The notes: generated by a model from the letters alone, not told the origin. A stretch of 9,397 nucleotides of DNA from JAGVSR01 sp046074825 (GCA_046074825.1 JBJTOZ010000173.1:1-9397); one strand, 5' to 3'. Counted from the first letter of the stretch, positions 1 through 7,246 are shown. A program made the numbers and translations.

Positions 1-273
1 TTAAAAGCAGGTTTCATTGCCCTTAGAGAAGGAAGATGTTCAAGAAAAATCAGAACCTCATTAAAATAGGAGTTGGTGTGTTTAATGCAAGAGGAAAAGA
101 GGCCCTCTTTGCGGCGAAGACACAAAACAATCCTTATTTAGAGAAAAAACAGGCTATCGAGGGTTTCTCTTCTTCAGCTTTTAAAACTTTACCTCAAGTG
201 ACAGAGGGCTGAAAATGGGACACTCGATAGCCTTCATCAAAAGTCCTTTAAACGAAGGCAGGCTTTATTAAAA
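1..273. other. Left-edge spacer downstream of nrdJ
   Basis: No convincing gene. The right half is the long stem-loop described as the nrdJ terminator. On the minus strand one frame stays open for about 45 codons from position 137 to the left edge after a TAA at 138-140, but it has no ATG before residue ~40 and an open run of this length is expected by chance in sequence of this composition. On the plus strand the first 22 codons (1-66, TAG at 67-69) could be the tail of a gene beginning outside the window; nothing in that peptide is recognisable. A small GC-rich inverted repeat (AAAGAGG/CCTCTTT) sits around 106-120. Confidence 0.5.
144..233 (-). terminator. Probable nrdJ terminator, long stem-loop
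   Basis: A perfect 11-bp inverted repeat (AGGCTATCGAG at 151-161, CTCGATAGCCT at 223-233) lies about 40 nt past the nrdJ stop. Read on the minus strand the stem is followed by G and then six T (144-149), as in Rho-independent termination. The 61-nt loop is unusually long, but it contains two nested stems (TTCAGC 173-178 with GCTGAA 208-213, and CCTC 192-195 with GAGG 204-207), so the whole 83 nt can fold as one arm. It may equally be a structured 3' UTR element. Confidence 0.6.
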
Positions 274-3200
274 TCAACTGCATCCACTCGTTGAACCACA
301 GGTGTCACATTTTAAACAAGTACCATTTCTCACCATTGTAAAATTGTGGCACTCCGTGCAGGAAACGCCTTCATAGCCTCGCAGCTTGGCTTCTGAGGCA
401 CGTTGTTTGTAGATTTCAGATTTTGTGAGCACAGGTTCTGCAATAACGGCCGTCTTCTGATAGAGTGTTTCCGTTGTTGCTTTTAGAGCAGTTGCTCCAA
501 TTGAAGTCTGTTGGACATCTCCATAAAGACCTGTCACAGGTTCTTGAAAGTCCGTCACTGTTTCAGTCACAGCACGAACAGGAGCCACAGATGCAGATGA
601 TCGACTTGCAATACGCACGATTGGATTTCCTCTCACCAGACCCTTTGACACCATTTTCGTTACGCTTTCAGGCAAGTTTAAATCCAACTGAGCATCTGTA
701 GAACGATCAGAGGAGCCAAGACCTGTTTCTCCGACAATTTCTCGAGGATCCACATGAGCAAGGTCATGTCGCCCAAGATAGGAAACTGCTAGTTCTCGGA
801 AAATATAATCCAGAATAGAAGTTGCATTTTTTATGGTCTCATTGCCTTGAACGAGTCCTGCCGGCTCAAAGCGGGTGAATGTGAAAGCTTCCACATACTC
901 TTCAAGTGGAACCCCGTATTGAAGACCAAGAGAGATGGCTATTGCAAAATTGTTCATCAAAGAACGAAATGCTGCACCCTCCTTATGCATATCAATAAAG
1001 ATCTCTCCAACGCGTCCATCGTCATACTCTCCGGTGCGAAGATAAACCTTATGTCCGCCAACTGAGGCTTTTTGAGTGTAACCTTTTCGACGAGCAGGAA
1101 GTTTTTCGCGCTCACGGAGCTGTTCTTCCTTTACATAAACAACGCGCTCAACAATTTTTTCGACGATTTTTTCGGCTACTGCAGCTGTTCGAGCCACAGT
1201 TGAGCTGTTTGCTATAAGAGCTTCAACAGTTTCTTCCGCATCATCAGCATCCTCATTAAACAATTGCGAATTGAGCGGCTGAGAAAGTTTAGATCCATCT
1301 CGGTATAAAGCATTTGCTTTAAGACCTAAATTCCATGACATCAGATAGCTTTCCTTGCAGTCCTCAACAGTGGCATCGTTAGGCATATTAATGGTTTTGG
1401 AAATAGCACCAGAGATGAAAGGTTGAGAGGCAGCCATCATACGAATATGACTTTCAACGGAAAGATATCTTTTTCCTTTGCGGCCGCAAGGATTAGCGCA
1501 ATCAAAAACGGGCAGATGCTCCGATTTAAGATGCGGTGCCCCCTCAAGTGTCATGGCACCACAGACATGCTCGTTGGCAGCTTCTACTTCCTTCTTAGAA
1601 AAGCCGAGGTGCGCAAAAATATCGAAAGAAGGATCGGATAATTTATCGCTTGGAACTTTAAGAGTATCTTTGAGGAAATTCTCCCCAATGGTCCATTTGT
1701 TGAAAACAAATTTGATATCAAAAGCTGTTGCAAGGCCCGATTCTATTTTCTCAAGAATCTCTTCGGTAAAACCTTTAGCTTTCAAGGTTACATGATTTAT
1801 AAAAGGAGCCTGTTTTAGCGATCCATGACCTACGGCATAAGCCTCGATTTCTGCAATTTGGCTCTCTCGGTAACCTAAATAACGCAAGGCTTCAGGAACG
1901 GACTGGTTGATGATTTTAAAATATCCCCCACCAGCAAGTTTTTTGAATTTAACAAGAGCAAAATCTGGTTCAATACCAGTCGTATCGCAATCCATAACAA
2001 GACCAATCGTTCCTGTGGGGGCGATAACTGTTGCTTGAGCATTTCTAAATCCGTGAGCAATGCCTAAAGAAAGCGCATCATCCCAAGCCATTTTGGCTGC
2101 TGAAATAAGGCTCTTGTCTGGACAATTTTCATGATCAAGAGGCACAGGGGGCATATGCAAATTTTCATATCCATCCTTTTCCCCATAAGCTGCGCGACGG
2201 TGATTACGAATAACCCGCAACATTTCGGATTTGTTTGGCGCATACCCTGGGAAAGGACCAAGCTCTTTAGCCATTTCTGCAGATGTAGCATAGGAAATGC
2301 CTGTCATAATTGCTGACAGAGCTCCACAAATCGCGCGGCCTTCTGACGAGTCATAAGAAATCCCAGAGGCCATCAACAGACCACCAATATTTGCAAACCC
2401 TAAACCAAGTGTCCGATATCTGTATGAAAGTAGTGCGATCTGGCGCGATGGGAACTGGGCCATCAGTACTGAGATTTCTAGAACTATAGTCCACAGACGG
2501 CAGGCATGCTCGTAAGCTTCCACATTAAAACTTTTGTCTTCACGTCGAAATTTGAGCAAGTTTAAAGAGGCTAAGTTACAGGCTGTATCATCCAGGAACA
2601 TATATTCTGAGCAAGGGTTGGACGCTCGAATTGGTCCTGATTGAGGACAGGTATGCCAATCATTTATTGTGGTATGAAATTGAATGCCAGGATCGGCTGA
2701 GGCCCATGCAGCATAGCCGATTGAATCCCATAATTCACGAGCCTTAAGTGTTTTGGTTACTTTGCCAGAAATACGTGCCTTAAGTTCCCAATTTTTGTCC
2801 TCTAGAACACAATTGAGAAAATCATCCGTCACGCGAACAGAATTATTGGAGTTCTGTCCAGAAACGGTCAGGTAGGCTTCGCTATCCCAATCAGTATCAA
2901 AGGTATTGAAATCTAATTCAGTATATCCTTGCCGAGCAAATTGAATAACACGATGAACATAGTTCATCGGAACAAGATCTTTCTTGGCTTCTTTTACAGC
3001 TGCTTTCAATTTTGGATTGCGAGAAGGGTCAAAACACGCATCATCATCTGCCTCGCAATTGACGCAGGCTGCCATTATGGCTTTGAGACGCTTTTGGCAT
3101 ATCTTCGAACCCGTAACGAGAGACGCTACTTTCTGCTCTTCTTTCACTTTCCAACTGATGTATTCTTCAATGTCTGGATGATCGACATCTACAACAACCA

Positions 3201-4038
3201 TTTTTGCTGCTCTGCGGGTCGTTCCCCCAGATTTGATGGCACCGGCAGCACGATCGCCAATTTTCAAAAAAGACATAAGACCTGAAGATCGACCACCTCC
3301 AGAAAGTTTTTCGTTGGCCCCGCGTAATGAGGAAAAGTTGGATCCCGTTCCAGAGCCATATTTAAAAAGACGAGCCTCTCTTACCCATAAATCCATAATC
3401 CCGTTTTCATTAACAAGATCATCGTCGACGGATTGAATAAAGCATGCGTGAGGCTGCGGGTGCTCATAGGCAGAGGATGAAACTGTTAATTGACCTGTCT
3501 CATGATCGACATAGTGATGTCCCTGTCCAGGCCCATCTATTCCGTAGGCCCAATGAAGGCCAGTGTTGAACCACTGTGGAGAATTGGGAGCTGACATTTG
3601 CATGGCAAGCATGTAGCGATGTTCATCAAAAAAGGCTTGAGCATCTTCTTCCGTGCAAAAATATCCCCCTTTCCAACCCCAATAGGTCCATGTTCCAGCA
3701 AGACGATCAAAAACTTGACGAGCGTCTTTTTCTCCAGTTGTTCTCTCTTGCTGCGGCAAATCAGCAAGTTTTAGTTCATCAGCTATCGATCGCCAAAGCC
3801 AAGAGGGAATTTGTGTCTCTTCTACCTTTTTAAGGTGTTTGGGAATGCCAGCTTTTCGAAAATATTTTTGAGAAAGAATATCTGCTGCAACTTGGCTCCA
3901 GTGTTCTGGCACTTCGAAGCCTTCTAAACGAAAAACAACCGAGCCATCAGGATTTTTAATTTCGGAGGTTGCACTGCGGAACGGAATTTTTGCGTATGGC
4001 GATTGACCCGCTTCAGTAAATATTCGTGAAATCTTCAT
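274..4038 (-). CDS. nrdJ: Cobalamin-dependent (class II) ribonucleoside-diphosphate reductase
   Basis: This enzyme makes deoxyribonucleotides for DNA synthesis by radical chemistry using adenosylcobalamin, so it needs neither oxygen nor a radical-bearing partner subunit. The 1254-aa protein is full length for the large alphaproteobacterial form. Catalytic residues fit: first redox Cys199 (HACFIQS), the N-x-C-x-E loop Asn474-Cys476-Glu478, and second redox Cys487, 11 residues after Cys476 as in the structurally known Thermotoga class II enzyme. PTGTIG is at 674-679. A Cys-rich insertion (Cys314, 325, 328, 335) interrupts the catalytic domain. A charged linker (EKIVEKIVERVV) leads to a TSCPD-type domain from about residue 985. 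The C-terminus has Cys1227/1230, Cys1241/1244/1247 and Cys1253, probably zinc-binding and redox-shuttle cysteines. The ATG at 4038 matches the family N-terminus (MKISRIFTEAGQ). It is monocistronic here, diverging from the NDUFA12 gene. No cobalamin riboswitch was seen upstream. Confidence 0.97.
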   Translation of the reverse strand: MKISRIFTEAGQSPYAKIPFRSATSEIKNPDGSVVFRLEGFEVPEHWSQVAADILSQKYFRKAGIPKHLKKVEETQIPSWLWRSIADELKLADLPQQERTTGEKDARQVFDRLAGTWTYWGWKGGYFCTEEDAQAFFDEHRYMLAMQMSAPNSPQWFNTGLHWAYGIDGPGQGHHYVDHETGQLTVSSSAYEHPQPHACFIQSVDDDLVNENGIMDLWVREARLFKYGSGTGSNFSSLRGANEKLSGGGRSSGLMSFLKIGDRAAGAIKSGGTTRRAAKMVVVDVDHPDIEEYISWKVKEEQKVASLVTGSKICQKRLKAIMAACVNCEADDDACFDPSRNPKLKAAVKEAKKDLVPMNYVHRVIQFARQGYTELDFNTFDTDWDSEAYLTVSGQNSNNSVRVTDDFLNCVLEDKNWELKARISGKVTKTLKARELWDSIGYAAWASADPGIQFHTTINDWHTCPQSGPIRASNPCSEYMFLDDTACNLASLNLLKFRREDKSFNVEAYEHACRLWTIVLEISVLMAQFPSRQIALLSYRYRTLGLGFANIGGLLMASGISYDSSEGRAICGALSAIMTGISYATSAEMAKELGPFPGYAPNKSEMLRVIRNHRRAAYGEKDGYENLHMPPVPLDHENCPDKSLISAAKMAWDDALSLGIAHGFRNAQATVIAPTGTIGLVMDCDTTGIEPDFALVKFKKLAGGGYFKIINQSVPEALRYLGYRESQIAEIEAYAVGHGSLKQAPFINHVTLKAKGFTEEILEKIESGLATAFDIKFVFNKWTIGENFLKDTLKVPSDKLSDPSFDIFAHLGFSKKEVEAANEHVCGAMTLEGAPHLKSEHLPVFDCANPCGRKGKRYLSVESHIRMMAASQPFISGAISKTINMPNDATVEDCKESYLMSWNLGLKANALYRDGSKLSQPLNSQLFNEDADDAEETVEALIANSSTVARTAAVAEKIVEKIVERVVYVKEEQLREREKLPARRKGYTQKASVGGHKVYLRTGEYDDGRVGEIFIDMHKEGAAFRSLMNNFAIAISLGLQYGVPLEEYVEAFTFTRFEPAGLVQGNETIKNATSILDYIFRELAVSYLGRHDLAHVDPREIVGETGLGSSDRSTDAQLDLNLPESVTKMVSKGLVRGNPIVRIASRSSASVAPVRAVTETVTDFQEPVTGLYGDVQQTSIGATALKATTETLYQKTAVIAEPVLTKSEIYKQRASEAKLRGYEGVSCTECHNFTMVRNGTCLKCDTCGSTSGCS

Positions 4039-4043
4039 TTATA

Positions 4044-4051
4044 CCCCCCCC
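4044..4051 (-). promoter_or_regulatory. G8 tract at the nrdJ ribosome-binding position
   Basis: On the nrdJ strand eight consecutive G stand 5 nt before the ATG, where a Shine-Dalgarno sequence is expected; there is no AGGAGG-like alternative. Part of the run can pair with the pyrimidine-rich 16S tail, so it probably serves as the ribosome-binding site. A G8 homopolymer in this AT-leaning sequence is striking and is prone to length change by slippage. Confidence 0.45.
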
Positions 4052-4210
4052 GAGGTGATTAAGGCATTACAAAAATTAAACCTGCATTTATGCTCTTAGG
4101 CCATAAGATCTCCTTGCTTCTGAATTCATTTAAAATTCAGGCTCAGCTAATGGATCATTTTCATTCAAAAACCTGTCCACACTTGCTGGCTTCAGGGCTA
4201 TCAGAATGAA

Positions 4211-4360
4211 ATGTCCGAGGTCTCTATGGGAAATGAGCTTACTTACTCGGTACGCGTGCACGATTTGAAACCATCATTTAAGGACAAATTTCAAATCGCA
4301 ACTAGGACAGCCTCTCACGATTCGAGCCCTTCGTCACGACCCATTGTGCGTTGGGCCTGA
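4211..4360 (+). CDS. Small hypothetical ORF, 49 codons, unrecognised
   Basis: An ATG-to-TGA frame of 49 codons inside a locally GC-rich patch; the frame is open further upstream to a TAA at 4148-4150, giving 70 uninterrupted codons. The peptide begins MSEVSMGNELTYSV, continues through DLKPSFKDKFQIA and ends RPIVRWA. It has no signal peptide, membrane segment or motif I can name, and no Shine-Dalgarno sequence before the ATG. The patch is richer in GC than the spacers around it, which would fit either a coding remnant, a multi-copy repeat or a structured RNA. The neighbouring plus-strand frame also gives plausible peptide (RFEPFVTTHCALGLKLGT) but is broken by several stops. It overlaps the 4261-4298 hairpin. 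Real status is uncertain. Confidence 0.25.
   Translation: MSEVSMGNELTYSVRVHDLKPSFKDKFQIATRTASHDSSPSSRPIVRWA
4261..4298. repeat. Perfect 10-bp inverted repeat, hairpin with 18-nt loop
   Basis: CGATTTGAAA (4261-4270) pairs with TTTCAAATCG (4289-4298). No T-run follows on either strand, so it is not a simple intrinsic terminator. It overlaps the 8-nt palindrome CGTGCACG (4255-4262), and AGGACA occurs twice nearby (4281-4286 and 4304-4309). It could be part of a structured RNA, a protein-binding site or a short palindromic repeat element. Confidence 0.45.
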
Positions 4361-4365
4361 AACTG

Positions 4366-4383
4366 GGTACTATATATAGTGCC
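4366..4383. repeat. AT-rich palindrome
   Basis: ACTATATATAGT (4369-4380) is a perfect 12-nt palindrome, extended to 18 nt by GGT and GCC flanks with one G-T pair. It lies in the nrdJ/NDUFA12 divergent spacer and could be an operator or part of a promoter; nothing decides between these. Confidence 0.35.
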
Positions 4384-4636
4384 TTGGGATAAAATTCCTT
4401 TACCCTTTGAGGGGATTGTCTTTTTTCTCTTAGGCGAAAAGAAGGGTGTGTGCACACTATGTTGAAATCTTGTGGTCAGCAAAAAAAGAGTACCTATGTT
4501 GCAGAAAATAAATTCGATTGGGACCCACCATTTTTTTGAAAATCAGGGATTGTTTTTTAGATGACATGTTTGGGTCCATTTAAGCTATATTTACAGAGTT
4601 TGAGGAATAAAACTAAGCAAAGAAAACGGGTGTTTA

Positions 4637-5041
4637 ATGGGTATCTTTAGGGAAATTTTTTCATGGTGGAGCGGTAATACGTGGGGAACGAGATTACTCA
4701 TTTGGCGCCAAGGACGTTTCGTTGGTAGGGATGAGTTTGGAAATATATATTACGAGCAAAAAGAGAGCAAAAGAGACCCGCAGAGGCCTTTGCGTCGTTG
4801 GGTGACATATAAAGATCTTTCCGAACCCTCACAAATTCCCCCATCTTGGCATGCATGGCTACAATTCACCACTGATGAAGTTCCCAAGCAATCAAACTAT
4901 TCTCCGCGCCCGTGGGAGAAAAAGCATCAGATGAACCAAACGGGCGGTCCCGGAGCCTATCGTCCATTGGGTTCAATTTTAAGGTATAATAAAAAAAGTT
5001 CTAAAACCATAAGGGGCTATGATCCATGGCGCCCAAACTAA
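4637..5041 (+). CDS. NADH:ubiquinone oxidoreductase accessory subunit, NDUFA12 family
   Basis: A supernumerary subunit of respiratory complex I, the bacterial relative of mitochondrial NDUFA12 (B17.2). It is not catalytic; in known complexes it binds the peripheral arm on the cytoplasmic face and helps assembly or stability. The 134-aa protein carries the family pattern throughout: SWWSGNTWGTRL (9-20), GRFVGRDEFGNIYYE (26-40), RRWVTYKD (53-60), PPSWHAWLQF (68-77) and RPWEKKHQMNQTG (91-103), with a C-terminal YDPWRP. It has no signal peptide, as expected. The ATG gives the usual family N-terminus. The Shine-Dalgarno is weak (a GGG about 6 nt upstream). It is followed on the same strand by a DUF2155 gene, a neighbour I associate with it in alphaproteobacteria. 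The rest of complex I is outside the window. Confidence 0.93.
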   Translation: MGIFREIFSWWSGNTWGTRLLIWRQGRFVGRDEFGNIYYEQKESKRDPQRPLRRWVTYKDLSEPSQIPPSWHAWLQFTTDEVPKQSNYSPRPWEKKHQMNQTGGPGAYRPLGSILRYNKKSSKTIRGYDPWRPN

Positions 5042-5140
5042 AAGAATTGTTTTAAGGTGCATCCCCTTCGATATCTTTGCATCATGTCTTTATTTCTTCG
5101 ATCTAATTTTTAATTAGGTTTCACAAAATACATTAAATCC

Positions 5141-5177
5141 AAAAAAATCTCAGCACATGTCTGAGTGCATATTTTTT
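5141..5177 (+). terminator. Weak hairpin after the NDUFA12 gene
   Basis: CTCAG (5149-5153) pairs with CTGAG (5161-5165) around a 7-nt loop; an A7 run precedes (5141-5147) and a T6 run follows after a 6-nt gap (5172-5177). The A and T runs could extend the stem with an interior loop. It is a poor intrinsic terminator, possibly attenuating transcription into the DUF2155 gene. It overlaps the first possible GTG of that gene, which argues for the later start at 5204. Confidence 0.3.
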
Positions 5178-5203
5178 CTAGATGTCAGAGTTGGGTTCTT
5201 AAA

Positions 5204-5725
5204 GTGAATAAAAAAAAATTGACCAACCACCAAGCCTCATACATTTTTAAACCGCTCCTTTTTCTAATTTATCTTTGTGTCTTTGGCTCCGAAGTTTTAG
5301 CTGAGCGGCTTCAGAATGAAGTGGCAGTTTTTACGGCTCTTGATAAAGTCACAGCGAACACAAAAAAATTAGAAGTCCCAATCAATCAAACTTCAGAATT
5401 TGGAAGTTTAAGAGTTACCCCTTTTATCTGTTATACGAATCCTCCAACAGACACTCCCAATACAACATCCTTTGTTCAGATTGAGGAAGTGCAGCTGGAC
5501 GGGCAGTTGAAAAAAATATTTTCCGGTTGGATGTTTGCGCAAAGCCCAGGGCTGAACGCCTTAGAGCATCCCGTCTTTGATATATGGCTGACGGACTGTG
5601 AGAAGCCGAAAAAAAATCCCTCTGAAGATGGTATCTTTTCTTCAGGTCCCAAGGGCGATAGGAGTGAGGTTTTGCCCAATCACTCCGATAAGCAAGGCAA
5701 AAAACGCGATAGCTTTCAACCGTAG
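5204..5725 (+). CDS. DUF2155 family secreted protein
   Basis: A predicted exported protein of a family widespread in alphaproteobacteria and of unknown function. I place the start at the GTG at 5204 (173 aa), which gives a lysine-rich N-terminus, a hydrophobic stretch (LLFLIYLCVFG) and a cleavage-like VLA/ER, a normal signal peptide. An in-frame GTG at 5165 would add 13 residues but sits on a hairpin and has no Shine-Dalgarno. The conserved core is clear: ALDKVTANTKKLEVPI, RVTPFICYTNPP, NTTSFVQIEEV and SGWMFAQSPGLNALEHPVFD, ending WLTDC. Two cysteines in the mature protein (89 and 145, counted from the 5165 start) could form a disulfide in the periplasm. The last ~40 residues are hydrophilic, rich in Lys, Ser and Pro, and outside the domain. 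It follows the NDUFA12 gene by about 160 nt and converges with hemB 38 nt away. Confidence 0.85.
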   Translation: MNKKKLTNHQASYIFKPLLFLIYLCVFGSEVLAERLQNEVAVFTALDKVTANTKKLEVPINQTSEFGSLRVTPFICYTNPPTDTPNTTSFVQIEEVQLDGQLKKIFSGWMFAQSPGLNALEHPVFDIWLTDCEKPKKNPSEDGIFSSGPKGDRSEVLPNHSDKQGKKRDSFQP

Positions 5726-5763
5726 AAGAGAGTGTGTGTCTTCATTGCAGAGTAGAAAATTTA

Positions 5764-6798
5764 TTAGCTATTCTGCAGTTCAGCTGCTTTTAAGGCAAAA
5801 TAAGTAAAGATAGCCGTAGCTCCTGCTCTTTTGAAAGCAATCAGACTTTCAATCATGACTTTGTCAGCTTCAAGCCAACCACGTTCTGAAGCTGCCATTA
5901 TCATGGAATATTCTCCAGAAACTTGATATACAAGTGTTGGCACTTTGAATTTTTTAGAGACACGCTGGATAATGTCTAAGTACGGCATGCCAGGTTTTAT
6001 TAAAACAAAGTCTGCCCCCTCTTCGATATCGAGACTTACTTCTCGGAGAGCTTCATCTGAATTTGCGGGATCCATTTGATATGTTCTTTTGTCACCGCGA
6101 AGTTGAGCTGATGTTCCAACTGCGTCTCGAAAAGGACCATAAAATGCAGAGGCGTACTTTGCTGCATAGGAAATGATTTGGGTTTCATGGTGCCCTGCTT
6201 TTTCTAGTGCGCGGCGAATGATTCCTACTCGACCATCCATCATGTCAGAGGGAGCAAGAATATCGCATCCTGCTTCGACTTGATTTAATGCCTGACGTAC
6301 GAGCACTTCAACTGTAGCATCATTGAGTATTTTCCCCTTAGACAGCAGACCATCGTGACCATGGGATGTGTAAGGATCAAGAGCGACATCAAGTATGATG
6401 CCCACATCTAGGCCTGCTTCCCGTATGGCGCGCGTCGCTCTGCACACAAGATTATTCGGATTTAAAGCTTCCTTGGCGTCTTCCGTTCTTAAATGATTTT
6501 CAGTATAAGGAAAAAGGGCAATGGCTGGTATTCCAACCTCGCTGGCTCTGCGGGCGGCTTTGACCACCAAGTCAATGGAAATGCGATCCACTCCTGGCAT
6601 GGATGGAATAGGCTCGCGAATCCCATTTCCTTCTTTGACAAAAAGAGGCCAAATAAGATTGTCAGGAGTAAGGGAATTTTCTCGAATTAATTTACGAGAC
6701 CATTCAGTTTTTCTATTTCGACGCAGGCGCACTGCTGGAAAGTTTCCAGATGCTGTTTCTTTGAGTGGAGAGAATGGAGGGGGAAAATGAGAGGTCAT
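5764..6798 (-). CDS. hemB: Delta-aminolevulinic acid dehydratase (porphobilinogen synthase), Mg-type
   Basis: This cytosolic enzyme condenses two 5-aminolevulinate molecules into porphobilinogen, the second committed step of heme, siroheme and cobalamin synthesis. The 344-aa protein is full length. Lys268 in VLIKPGMPYLDI is the Schiff-base lysine, and Lys214 in YAAKYASAFYGPFR is the second active-site lysine. DILAPSDMMDGR (179-190) is the family signature. The metal region DVALDPYTSHGHDG (137-150) has Ala, Asp and Asp where zinc enzymes have three cysteines, so this is the magnesium-responsive, zinc-independent subclass also found in Pseudomonas. The N-terminal arm (AVRLRRNRKTEWSR, about 22-35) fits octamer formation. 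The start at 6798 is supported by this arm, though no good Shine-Dalgarno precedes it. Two stop codons stand in tandem (TAA TAA). It converges with the DUF2155 gene. Confidence 0.97.
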   Translation of the reverse strand: MTSHFPPPFSPLKETASGNFPAVRLRRNRKTEWSRKLIRENSLTPDNLIWPLFVKEGNGIREPIPSMPGVDRISIDLVVKAARRASEVGIPAIALFPYTENHLRTEDAKEALNPNNLVCRATRAIREAGLDVGIILDVALDPYTSHGHDGLLSKGKILNDATVEVLVRQALNQVEAGCDILAPSDMMDGRVGIIRRALEKAGHHETQIISYAAKYASAFYGPFRDAVGTSAQLRGDKRTYQMDPANSDEALREVSLDIEEGADFVLIKPGMPYLDIIQRVSKKFKVPTLVYQVSGEYSMIMAASERGWLEADKVMIESLIAFKRAGATAIFTYFALKAAELQNS

Positions 6799-6822
6799 TT
6801 TTTTACTTTACCCAAGGCACCT

Positions 6823-6831
6823 ATTGTATCA
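6823..6831 (-). promoter_or_regulatory. Candidate extended -10 promoter for hemB
   Basis: On the minus strand TGATACAAT fits the extended -10 form TGnTAnAAT, 24 nt before the hemB ATG, implying a very short leader. The -35 position (GAAACT at 6846-6851) is poor. This is the best-looking candidate in the spacer but rests on the -10 alone. Confidence 0.3.
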
Positions 6832-7051
6832 GTTACGACAAATTTAGTTTCTGTTCTACTTTCTGTCACAGTATTTGGACACCAGAAAATCAAAAAAATA
6901 AAGTCTATTCTCTGTTAAGGTTTATCGTAATTTGGGTTTATAATAACTGAGTATTATTGTAATGAATGGTCATAGAATTTAGAACATAGAGCATCAAGGC
7001 GTAGGCGCCCACACCTTTTTTCTGTATCGTATGGTTGCAATTTGTTCTGCC

Positions 7052-7082
7052 TTGAGAAAGAATACCATTCGATGAGTATAAT
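7052..7082 (+). promoter_or_regulatory. Candidate sigma-70 promoter for the HIBCH-like gene
   Basis: TTGAGA at 7052-7057 and a perfect TATAAT at 7077-7082 are separated by 19 nt, a little longer than ideal. Transcription would start near 7089 and leave a leader of about 180 nt. The -10 overlaps a 6-bp hairpin (7064-7085) followed by five T, so the two readings compete. Confidence 0.35.
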
Positions 7083-7246
7083 GGTTTTTGAGGCTCATCT
7101 GAAGTGTCGATGTTATTTTAGGGGTTGCTCTGTGCAATTAAAAAAATCTTGGCTCTTCGGTGCTTCTTTTATGCGCACCTCTAGCGTTTAAGTGTATTCT
7201 GGACATAACCACATCAATTCCGCGCTTTTTAAGCGTCCTACCTTTT

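Larger units (their letters stand above)
4039..4636. other. Divergent spacer between nrdJ and the NDUFA12 gene
   Basis: Nearly 600 nt between two divergent genes, so both promoters should lie here, though no strong sigma-70 pair stands out. Going left to right it holds the G8 tract, a 7-bp AT-rich hairpin (4120-4126 with 4134-4140), a GC-rich patch at about 4171-4360 (58% GC over 4301-4360, counted) carrying a 49-codon ORF and a 10-bp hairpin, the palindrome ACTATATATAGT (4369-4380), a 26-codon ORF at 4459-4539 without recognisable features, and a 7-bp long-range inverted repeat (GGACCCA 4521-4527, TGGGTCC 4571-4577). I searched by eye for tRNA, tmRNA, RNase P, SRP RNA and cobalamin riboswitch signatures and found none. 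Confidence 0.5.

Noticed and set aside
1..137. Minus-strand open frame running off the left edge downstream of nrdJ
   Set aside because: About 45 codons without an ATG near its beginning, lying just past a probable terminator; length is within chance expectation.
465..701. Plus-strand open frames within nrdJ (also 2929-3285, 3576-3833 and others)
   Set aside because: They are antisense shadows of a strongly supported coding region and show no family features.
4141..4400. Possible tmRNA, tRNA, RNase P RNA or cobalamin riboswitch
   Set aside because: The TTCGA near 4321 has no matching T-arm stem, no tag peptide ending in ALAA or AVAA is present, and neither the RNase P core nor the B12-box GCCACTG was found on either strand.
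4459..4539. 26-codon ORF upstream of the NDUFA12 gene
   Set aside because: Too short to distinguish from chance; a GAAGGG about 12 nt upstream is too far away to be persuasive.
5747..5776. 9-bp inverted repeat with one mismatch (GCAGAGTAG/CTATTCTGC) between DUF2155 and hemB as a two-way terminator
   Set aside because: No T-run follows on either strand and the right arm is in the hemB coding end.
7072..7191. Plus-strand 39-codon ORF in the leader of the HIBCH-like gene
   Set aside because: No convincing ribosome-binding site and no protein-like pattern; probably chance, although a leader peptide cannot be excluded.
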